Shown piece by piece: positions 1 through 5,993 of a stretch of DNA of 60,290 bases. Position numbers and translations under genes: made by a program. Source of the DNA: Candidatus Saccharimonadota bacterium (GTDB lineage: Bacteria; Patescibacteriota; Saccharimonadia; Saccharimonadales; Saccharimonadaceae). Within the stretch, counting starts at the first letter, position 1. Every line of letters begins with the position of its first letter. The notes beneath the pieces are model-generated. The model was not told the origin of the DNA. It saw only the letters and a list, made by a program, of their open reading frames with translations, and searched no databases. Location of the stretch: the NCBI GenBank assembly GCA_900555675.1, contig UNSN01000002.1, forward strand, positions 1 to 60,290, given 5' to 3'.

Positions 1-439
1 AGGTCTGCAAGAAAAAATAACAGATAGTGGACTTTCTGTTATTACTGCAGCACATAACCCGATGAGCAATATTGGGATAAAAAATGACGGTGAACTGCCA
101 GAAAAGGCGGGTAAATTAGCTCCTCATCTAAGCTTGGCGACGGGTGCTACCATAATTCCTGTACTTATGCAGGTTGAGGGTCAGAAGAGAAATCCTAATC
201 AACTCAATGACAATGCGATACATCTAAAGTGGCTTTTGGGTAAAAAAGTTGTGCGACTGGTATTTGGTGAGACTATTAAGCCTAGTCCTGATGAAGTTGA
301 AGCTTATGCCAATGTTTCGCATGAAGCGTCTTACTCAAAGGCGGCTCGTGAAAAGCAGCGTCGCATGTTGGAGACGTTTGGTGGGAAGGCGATATTAGGG
401 TATATGCGTGATAAATATGATCCGGTATTGGCTGTGTAA
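1..439 (+). CDS. PlsC-like acyltransferase family protein, 3' part only
   Basis: The reading frame is open from base 2 to the stop at 437-439, so only the last 145 residues of a longer gene are present. The stretch around AGKLAPHLSLATGATIIPV resembles the C-terminal half of glycerolipid acyltransferases (PlsC type), where a G-x-x-x-L-A-x-x-T-G-A-x-I-x-P-V pattern follows the third acyltransferase motif. The same pattern recurs in the next gene (MGSAAIHTALKSGADLIFV), so the two look like tandem paralogs. The HX4D catalytic motif would lie upstream of the window. The ATG at 62 is internal and not a likely start. Acyl-group transfer to a lipid is inferred from family resemblance only. Confidence 0.6.
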   Translation, partial: GLQEKITDSGLSVITAAHNPMSNIGIKNDGELPEKAGKLAPHLSLATGATIIPVLMQVEGQKRNPNQLNDNAIHLKWLLGKKVVRLVFGETIKPSPDEVEAYANVSHEASYSKAAREKQRRMLETFGGKAILGYMRDKYDPVLAV

Positions 440-457
440 TAAGGAGAGATAGTTAAA

Positions 458-1480
458 ATGACTGCAGGAATAGATAAATTTAGCCCAACCCCAGAAGAGC
501 AAGAATTGTTCAATAAAGTTTTCCATCCAGACATCACTGAAGAGCCTGGTGCTGGCGTAAAAGAAACTGAGCCACAGAGAGGAGGTTTTTCTCTGTCGGT
601 TGCGCTTGATTCTCTTAAGAAATGGGTGCGTGGTAGACGAGAAAATCACATCAAACCTTTTGGATTAACTAACAATTCGGCGGTAGAAAAACTTGAGGCA
701 GCTGGAGAAGAATTGGGATTACCAGAAACAGACGTTCGGCTTTCCTCTGGACTTAAGCTATTGATGGGCTTTATGCATGGCAAAAAGGAAGTTGAAATAA
801 TTGGCGAAGATATCTTAATTGAAGCCGCTAAAAGGGCTAAAGAAGAAGGTAAGGGAAGTGTTATAGCGCCAACACATTTTAATGGAGAAGATGTTCCTAC
901 GGCTAGTTATTTGGCGTCTTTGTTGAATAAAATTAATATTGGCGTAGCGTCGACTAATAGAGATTGGATTAAGAAGGGCGTTGGCGGAATCAACCTAGAA
1001 GCTATACAGTATCTTGCGTTTGGCGCTAAAAACTTTTTTGGTGTGCCATATGAATGGGTAGATAAAAAGAGTAAAAAACCGGTTCACTTTTCAACAGACC
1101 ATTACGAAGAAGCGGTTAAATTTGTTGAGGATGGTGGGTCTTTGGTTTTGGCTGGATATTCAGCGGATGACTCAGTAGGTCGAAAGCCTCGCAGTGAAAT
1201 GGGCTCTGCAGCGATTCATACGGCATTGAAATCTGGCGCAGACTTGATATTTGTTTACGTATCGTCAGAGGATAAGAAACTTACCATCAGAGTCATGGAA
1301 GATGAGGACGGTATGTTTGCGGCGTTTAGTAACTCATATAGAAAAGCATTAGAAATGGAAGGTTCTGATGCCTCTAAGCGTCTATTGTTATCATGCAAGG
1401 AATACTTAAAAGACAGCGAAATAGGTAGGGTTATAGCAGAAGAATATAAGCGTCGATCAGACAAAAATAAAGCCAAGTAA
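458..1480 (+). CDS. PlsC-like acyltransferase family protein
   Basis: This 340-residue protein has no signal peptide. THFNGED at residues 139-145 fits the acyltransferase HX4D motif (H140, D145). The stretch near 225-270 (GGSLVLAGYSADD, then an alternating MGSAAIHTALKSGAD block) sits where family members carry the phosphate-binding EGTR motif, but EGTR itself is not recognisable. It is therefore a divergent member, perhaps with an unusual acceptor or impaired catalysis. About 60 N-terminal residues lack family features. A good Shine-Dalgarno (AAGGAGAG) precedes the ATG, and the gene follows the upstream paralog by 18 nt, so the two are probably co-transcribed. Acyl donor and acceptor cannot be told from sequence. 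Confidence 0.6.
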   Translation: MTAGIDKFSPTPEEQELFNKVFHPDITEEPGAGVKETEPQRGGFSLSVALDSLKKWVRGRRENHIKPFGLTNNSAVEKLEAAGEELGLPETDVRLSSGLKLLMGFMHGKKEVEIIGEDILIEAAKRAKEEGKGSVIAPTHFNGEDVPTASYLASLLNKINIGVASTNRDWIKKGVGGINLEAIQYLAFGAKNFFGVPYEWVDKKSKKPVHFSTDHYEEAVKFVEDGGSLVLAGYSADDSVGRKPRSEMGSAAIHTALKSGADLIFVYVSSEDKKLTIRVMEDEDGMFAAFSNSYRKALEMEGSDASKRLLLSCKEYLKDSEIGRVIAEEYKRRSDKNKAK

Positions 1481-1501
1481 GTGGTCGCAAGGTTCTAGTT
1501 A

Positions 1502-1530
1502 TTGACAAAATAAAAATAATGTGATATCAT
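1502..1530 (+). promoter_or_regulatory. Sigma-70-type promoter, near consensus
   Basis: TTGACA (1502-1507) is followed after 17 nt by TATCAT (1525-1530). It drives the 52-aa ORF at 1567, leaving a leader of roughly 30 nt that contains an AAAAAGG ribosome-binding site. Confidence 0.8.
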
Positions 1531-1566
1531 TTTACTGTATAAAAAATTAAAACAAAAAGGAATAAA

Positions 1567-1725
1567 ATGGCTGAAGAAAAAGATATTCACGGACTTACCG
1601 AAGGCGTATTGAGTCGAGACGATATGTCGGCGTTGACATATGTGTTGCAACACGTGAAAGGATCTAGCCCAAGTTCGGCGACGAAATTAAGTCTGGAACT
1701 GGAAGAGCTTGACGAAACTGCGTAG
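1567..1725 (+). CDS. 52-residue hypothetical protein
   Basis: This small ORF runs from ATG to TAG and encodes 52 residues with no cysteine and a strongly acidic C-terminal third (SLELEELDE). It has no membrane segment or recognisable domain. Support comes from context: a near-consensus promoter 37 nt upstream, an AAAAAGG ribosome-binding site 6 nt before the ATG, and a position alone between two transcription units. It ends 45 nt before argS, which has its own -10 box. I do not recognise the family. A small regulatory or interaction protein is possible, but no function can be assigned. Confidence 0.65.
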   Translation: MAEEKDIHGLTEGVLSRDDMSALTYVLQHVKGSSPSSATKLSLELEELDETA

Positions 1726-1757
1726 AGATTTAGCTAGATAATAATCCACCTCTGTTG

Positions 1758-1763
1758 TATACT
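1758..1763 (+). promoter_or_regulatory. -10 box of argS (leaderless type)
   Basis: TATACT ends 7 nt before the argS ATG and there is no Shine-Dalgarno sequence, so transcription should begin at or next to the start codon. Confidence 0.6.
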
Positions 1764-1770
1764 GGACAGT

Positions 1771-3402
1771 ATGGAACAGATTATTTCTCAAGTAGTGAAG
1801 CAACTTTTTGATCAAGATATATCGGTACAATTGACGCGTCCTGATCCGAAGTTTGGTGACTTTGCTACAAATGTGGCGTTGCAATTGGCTAAGCCGCTAG
1901 GGAAGAATCCGCGTGAAATTGCGGAGATGATTGCTGAAAATCTGCGCAAGGAAGAGGAGTTTAGCGAAGTAAGCGTGGCTGGTCCAGGTTTTATCAATGT
2001 AAAACTGAGCGATCAATCAGTTCTAAATTCTTTGAAAAAAGAGCCAACAACGAAGCGCGCCGGTCAGACGGTTGTGATTGAAACCAATTGTCCGAATCCA
2101 TTTAAGGCTATGCACATCGGACACGCTTTGAATGCGATTTTGGCGGACACGATGGCTAACTTGCTGGCGGTTGATGGCGCAATTGTGCATCGAGTGAGTT
2201 ATCACGGTGATGTCGGAACGCATGTTGGTAAAAGTATGTGGGCGATTTTACGTGAGATTGACGGCGATGTAAATAAATTGAATGAAATCCCAGTTGATAA
2301 GCGAAATGAATTTATGAGTCGCATGTACGTTGAAGGTGCGCGTGCGGCGAAAGAATCTCCAGAGGCGAAGGCGGAAATTGATGAACTAGCCAAGCAATCA
2401 TTCGTCCTGGATGATCCGCTATATAAGCAAGTTTACGAAATCTGTAAAAGTTGGAGTTTTGACGAAATCGATTCTAATGTTGGGCGACTTGGAAATGTGC
2501 CGATTGAGCGACGTTACGTTGAGAGCGAAACTGAAGAATTGGGCAAATCTCTGATTAAAGAGAAAACTCCAGAGGTGTTTACCAAATCTGACGGTGCGTA
2601 TGTCTTTAAGGGCAGCAAATATGGCGCGTTTGATAACGTGTTTATCGGATCTCATGGCAATGGCCTTTATGGGGCGCATGATATGGGATTGATTCAGCTG
2701 AAGTATAAGGACTACCCGAATTTGGACTTATCAATTACAGTAAACGGCGAAGAACAAGCGGCATACTTCCGTGGCGTGATTGCGGCTAGTGAATTGTCGA
2801 TTCCAGCTTTGAAAGGAAAATTATTTAATTACACGACTGGTTTGGTTAAATTGACAACTGGGAAAATGAGTTCGCGAACGGGTGAAGTTGTTACAATCGG
2901 CTGGCTGTTTGATGAGTTTAAGAAGGCAATTGAAAATGCTGGCGGCGAACCAACTGACGATGTGATTGCTGGCGCGCTCCGTTATCAATTCTTGAAAGTG
3001 AAGATCGGCGGCGACGTCATATTTGATATTAACGACGCAGTAAGTCTGACAGGAAATACGGGAAGTTACTTGCAATACGCTCACGCTCGAGCGCGAGGTA
3101 TTTTAACTAAATCCGATAAAGAAATTGCCTTTCCGACAGAGTTGTTTGACGAAGATAAGATGCTGGTCAGAAAGTTGAGTGAGTACGTGGACGTGGTTGA
3201 TCACGCTAAGGAGAGTTTGGAGCCTCATCACATATGTACATATTTGTTTGAATTGGCGCAAGAATTTAATCGATATTACGAGAAAAATCAGGTTATTGGC
3301 AGTGACAAAGAGGCGCATCGTGTAGGAATTGTGGCAATTTATGCCGACATTCTTAAGGCTGGACTGGCTATTTTGGGAATCGTGGCGCCAGATCGCTTGT
3401 AA
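1771..3402 (+). CDS. argS: Arginyl-tRNA synthetase
   Basis: This class I aminoacyl-tRNA synthetase charges tRNA-Arg in the cytoplasm. The 543-residue length is normal for the compact bacterial form. The N-terminal Add1-type domain (about 1-90) is followed by the catalytic core with the HIGH motif MHIGH (114-118) and a KMSS signature at 365-368 (GKMSSRTGEV). The C-terminal anticodon-binding DALR domain ends in the family-typical GIVAPDRL. The ATG is fixed by a -10 box 7 nt upstream and no ribosome-binding site. The gene stands alone between a 52-aa ORF and a transglutaminase-like gene whose -35 overlaps the argS stop codon. A tRNA-Arg (CCT) gene lies elsewhere in the window. Confidence 0.97.
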   Translation: MEQIISQVVKQLFDQDISVQLTRPDPKFGDFATNVALQLAKPLGKNPREIAEMIAENLRKEEEFSEVSVAGPGFINVKLSDQSVLNSLKKEPTTKRAGQTVVIETNCPNPFKAMHIGHALNAILADTMANLLAVDGAIVHRVSYHGDVGTHVGKSMWAILREIDGDVNKLNEIPVDKRNEFMSRMYVEGARAAKESPEAKAEIDELAKQSFVLDDPLYKQVYEICKSWSFDEIDSNVGRLGNVPIERRYVESETEELGKSLIKEKTPEVFTKSDGAYVFKGSKYGAFDNVFIGSHGNGLYGAHDMGLIQLKYKDYPNLDLSITVNGEEQAAYFRGVIAASELSIPALKGKLFNYTTGLVKLTTGKMSSRTGEVVTIGWLFDEFKKAIENAGGEPTDDVIAGALRYQFLKVKIGGDVIFDINDAVSLTGNTGSYLQYAHARARGILTKSDKEIAFPTELFDEDKMLVRKLSEYVDVVDHAKESLEPHHICTYLFELAQEFNRYYEKNQVIGSDKEAHRVGIVAIYADILKAGLAILGIVAPDRL

Positions 3403-3425
3403 AATATACTGTATTAGTATATAAT
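3397..3425 (+). promoter_or_regulatory. Promoter with embedded inverted repeat upstream of transglutaminase-like gene
   Basis: TTGTAA (3397-3402, overlapping the argS stop) and TATAAT (3420-3425) are 17 nt apart. The spacer contains a perfect 7-bp inverted repeat, ATATACT (3404-3410) with AGTATAT (3416-3422), which could be an operator. The GTG start at 3434 lies 8 nt after the -10. Confidence 0.6.
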
Positions 3426-3433
3426 ATGAATTC

Positions 3434-4612
3434 GTGAATGAACGACCGAGTAAACAATTAGACGAGCAACCATATACATCATTTTATGATCGATATTTAT
3501 CTACTCAGCTATTAACTCCGAGAAGTGATATAGCAGAGAAAAGAGGCGTTAAGCGAGAACCCTTATTAGAGTCAGAGAAGCTTTGTAGCATAAAAAATGT
3601 GTACGAAGAGTCAGATAAGACGTTTGATGATATAGCAGAGGCCGCTAAATCTGTTGCAGAGCTTGTTCGTGAAACGCTTAATTTTAGGTCAACGGGCAAT
3701 TTTTCAAGTCCGCTTGAAGCGGTAAATATTGCCAAAGACGAAGCTGCTAATTGTTATGGACATACAATTGTTGCGTCAGAATGTTTAGAAAAATTAGGAA
3801 TTGAACATTTCATTAGTTATGCAAATCAACACACGTTCATCACACTATTTGATCGTAGTAGTAATAGGTCTTTTATAATAGATGTTTTGACAGAGGAGTT
3901 GCGCTGTGAAATGACTGACACCATTGGCTTTGATGGAATAGATCCAGCTGAGCAGTTGTATTATGGTGAACTCAGAGCTAATAGTACTTTATATACAGAT
4001 TTATTATTGCAGAAATTGCCCTCGTCCGTTAATAGAAGTGATTTTGTAGCTCGACGAGAATGGTTGATGTTCTCGGATGGTATGAAATATCGAGATGGCC
4101 ACGGAAGAAATGCACGACTACAGATGCTTACTCTGCCGTCCATTCCAGGTAGATTATTATTGCTAGATGAATATAATGCTCGAATTGATCAGTTGAATGA
4201 GCGATATAAAGAGGCTGCGGATAAAATAGTAGACTTGTCTGGTATATATTTAGATGTTGATTCTCGGAATGATTTGAAAGAAGCGGATAAATTATGTAGA
4301 GAATTAATAAAACAAGGCAGTGGTGATTTGGCTATTCAAGTAGCGTCCGTGGTAAATGATAGTTTGTTGTCGGGAGATTCTTCAAAGAACAGACTGTTTC
4401 TTCCTGATGTTATGCGTAAAGTAGCTAAACATGATAGGGATACTAACTTATTGAATGAGGCGATTAGGTTGTACAAGGAAATTATCAATAGTAAACCTAA
4501 GTATGATAGCTTGGCTGTAGGGAAGTTAAGGGCTGCCGAAAAGTTGCTGAGGTCTATGAAGGCTGCTGGTGCGATTGTACGCGATGCTACCTGTGATAAA
4601 ATTAGTGAATAA
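3434..4612 (+). CDS. Transglutaminase-like cysteine protease-fold protein, hypothetical
   Basis: This 392-residue soluble protein has no signal peptide. A central segment carries C107 (ANCYGHT), H133 (NQHTFITL) and D150 (SFIIDV). Their order, spacing and surroundings match the Cys-His-Asp triad of transglutaminase-like folds, where Cys starts a helix and His and Asp sit on following strands. The rest is helical: residues 220-390 look like TPR-like helix pairs (ERYKEAADKIVDLSGIYLD and similar). The start is a GTG at 3434; the ATG at 3426 stops after three codons, and the -10 box at 3420-3425 supports a leaderless GTG start. Substrate and role are unknown. The triad assignment is inference from motif spacing. 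Confidence 0.6.
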   Translation: MNERPSKQLDEQPYTSFYDRYLSTQLLTPRSDIAEKRGVKREPLLESEKLCSIKNVYEESDKTFDDIAEAAKSVAELVRETLNFRSTGNFSSPLEAVNIAKDEAANCYGHTIVASECLEKLGIEHFISYANQHTFITLFDRSSNRSFIIDVLTEELRCEMTDTIGFDGIDPAEQLYYGELRANSTLYTDLLLQKLPSSVNRSDFVARREWLMFSDGMKYRDGHGRNARLQMLTLPSIPGRLLLLDEYNARIDQLNERYKEAADKIVDLSGIYLDVDSRNDLKEADKLCRELIKQGSGDLAIQVASVVNDSLLSGDSSKNRLFLPDVMRKVAKHDRDTNLLNEAIRLYKEIINSKPKYDSLAVGKLRAAEKLLRSMKAAGAIVRDATCDKISE

Positions 4613-4639
4613 ATATCTAATAAAAGGAGTTTTATAGTT

Positions 4640-5089
4640 ATGAAATCTTCAGAATCAACTAAAGGTTCAAAAGTATCAGCTAAGAAATTAGCTTCGAAGA
4701 GTGTAAAAGCTGCGGCGAAAGTTGCCGCTCTTAAAGAGAAGAAAATTGTAAGTGCAGCTATAAAAGACACTCATATGGCTGGATTTGTTAATTTTATTCG
4801 CGAACAGGGTGTTGTCGGTATGGCGGTTGGTTTGGCAATCGGTACCGCGGCTGGTGATACTGTGAAAAAATTGGTAACAGCATTTATTGATCCGCTAGTA
4901 CAGCTGGTTGTCGGTTCTCAGCAAGGGTTGCAATCAGCTTCATTCACAGTTGAAGTTGCTGGACGTAAAGGTGAGTTTTTATACGGCGCGTTCGTTAGCT
5001 CGTTAATTACGTTGATAGCCGTTGCATTTGTTGTATATGCAATCGTTCACTTCTTGAAACTCGATAAATTAGACAAGAAAAAGGACTAA
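4640..5089 (+). CDS. mscL: Large-conductance mechanosensitive channel
   Basis: MscL opens under membrane tension and releases solutes during osmotic downshock. The core starts near residue 48 (FVNFIREQGVVGMAVGL), followed by the first membrane helix (about 57-85), a periplasmic-type loop, the second helix (about 113-135) and a charged tail KLDKLDKKKD. The first 45 residues are a Lys/Ala/Ser-rich extension absent from ordinary MscL. A similar composition appears in the S20 tail in this window. An AAAGGAG site precedes the ATG. The gene is convergent with pyrH with only 4 nt between the stops, and a decayed copy of its 3' end lies on the far side of pyrH. Confidence 0.9.
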   Translation: MKSSESTKGSKVSAKKLASKSVKAAAKVAALKEKKIVSAAIKDTHMAGFVNFIREQGVVGMAVGLAIGTAAGDTVKKLVTAFIDPLVQLVVGSQQGLQSASFTVEVAGRKGEFLYGAFVSSLITLIAVAFVVYAIVHFLKLDKLDKKKD

Positions 5090-5093
5090 TCGC

Positions 5094-5798
5094 TTAACTA
5101 ATAAGTGTGCCTACTGATTCTCCGCGGGTTGCGCGGAGAATATTTCCGTCTGTTAGCAAATCACAAATTACAACTGGAATGTGTTCGTCCATGGCTAGCC
5201 CAATTGCCGCCTTATCCATAACGGCAATGTTAGGATTTGTTAGGGCTTCTTGGTAAGATAAATGATCAATTTTTACGGCGTCAGGGAATTTCATGGGATC
5301 TTTATCATAAACTCCGTCGACTTTCGTTGTTTTAACCACGGCATCACACTGCATTTCCAGTGCTAGATTTAATGCTGCAGTATCAGTAGTCAGAAACGGT
5401 CTGCCAGTGCCGCACGCCACGATTACGGTACGGTTTTTCTTAATATGGCTAATGGCGCGTCGGAAAGTATAGTGGTCGATAAATTGATTGACTTCAACCG
5501 TAGATAATGCGCGAGTTGGCAGTCCTGCATCGTTTAATACGTCAGCCAGTGCAATAGCATTCATTAGCGTAGAAAGCATGCCGATATTATGTGCGGAAAC
5601 AGGTTGAATTCCTTGACCGATGATTTGATTGCCGCGAACGTAATTGCCGCCGCCAACCATAATTACAATCTCAGCTCCGTCGTCCAGTGCTGGTCGAATT
5701 TGTTCGGCAATCCAGCGAGCGCGTTTTGGGTCAAAGCCGCTAGCGAATTCGCCTTGAAGTTGTTCACCTGATAATTTGAGTAGAATGCGTTTTGTCAT
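5094..5798 (-). CDS. pyrH: UMP kinase
   Basis: UMP kinase phosphorylates UMP to UDP in pyrimidine nucleotide synthesis. The 234 residues match the bacterial hexameric enzyme of the amino-acid-kinase fold: the N-terminal LLKLSGEQLQG phosphate-binding strand, IVMVGGGNYVRG, and the conserved TTDTAALNLALEM and TKVDGVYDKDP segments. The start is the ATG at 5798; a TATGAT -10 box lies 11 nt upstream with no Shine-Dalgarno. The gene is flanked by mscL and an mscL 3' remnant, so this orientation or insertion appears to result from recombination. A catalytically normal enzyme is expected. Confidence 0.96.
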   Translation of the reverse strand: MTKRILLKLSGEQLQGEFASGFDPKRARWIAEQIRPALDDGAEIVIMVGGGNYVRGNQIIGQGIQPVSAHNIGMLSTLMNAIALADVLNDAGLPTRALSTVEVNQFIDHYTFRRAISHIKKNRTVIVACGTGRPFLTTDTAALNLALEMQCDAVVKTTKVDGVYDKDPMKFPDAVKIDHLSYQEALTNPNIAVMDKAAIGLAMDEHIPVVICDLLTDGNILRATRGESVGTLIS

Positions 5799-5809
5799 GA
5801 CACCAGTGT

Positions 5810-5815
5810 ATCATA
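5810..5815 (-). promoter_or_regulatory. -10 box of pyrH
   Basis: TATGAT on the minus strand lies 11 nt upstream of the pyrH ATG. This predicts a leader of only about 4-5 nt without a ribosome-binding site. Confidence 0.45.
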
Positions 5816-5861
5816 GCGCGCTTGAAAAATAACATAAATGCAAAAGGGAGGCGGCAGTGTA

Positions 5862-5938
5862 ATACGAATTGCGATTTGCTATACAAATATTCGTTTTTTA
5901 AGTTAGACAAACTAGACAAGAAAAAGCTAAGACGCTTA
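5862..5938 (+). pseudogene. Remnant of an mscL 3' end
   Basis: Bases 5900-5926 encode KLDKLDKKK in the same codon register as the mscL tail (bases 5056-5082), but with synonymous differences (for example ctc to tta, gat to gac, tta to cta). Upstream, in a frame shifted by one base, the segment reads AICYTNIRFL, compared with AFVVYAIVHFL in MscL. The following CGCTTA also matches the sequence just after the mscL stop. This looks like the eroded 3' end of a second mscL allele left beside pyrH after recombination. Confidence 0.6.
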
Positions 5939-5964
5939 CGTTTGCTATTTTACTTTCTCCTATC

Positions 5965-5970
5965 TACAAT
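5965..5970 (+). promoter_or_regulatory. -10 box of helicase gene
   Basis: TACAAT is followed by a short leader with AAAGGAGAG (5978-5986) before the GTG at 5994. Unlike many neighbours, this gene keeps a normal Shine-Dalgarno. Confidence 0.45.
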
Positions 5971-5993
5971 GTGAGTATAAAGGAGAGAGTAGT

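Noticed and set aside
38-100. ITAAHNP followed by NIGIK resembles the phosphohexomutase catalytic motif
   Set aside because: The remaining ~125 residues do not follow that family and instead align with the acyltransferase-like neighbour, so the match is local chance.
4336-4770. 144-codon antisense ORF across the 3434 gene and mscL
   Set aside because: It is opposite two genes with clear coding signals, has no ribosome-binding site or promoter and no recognisable product.
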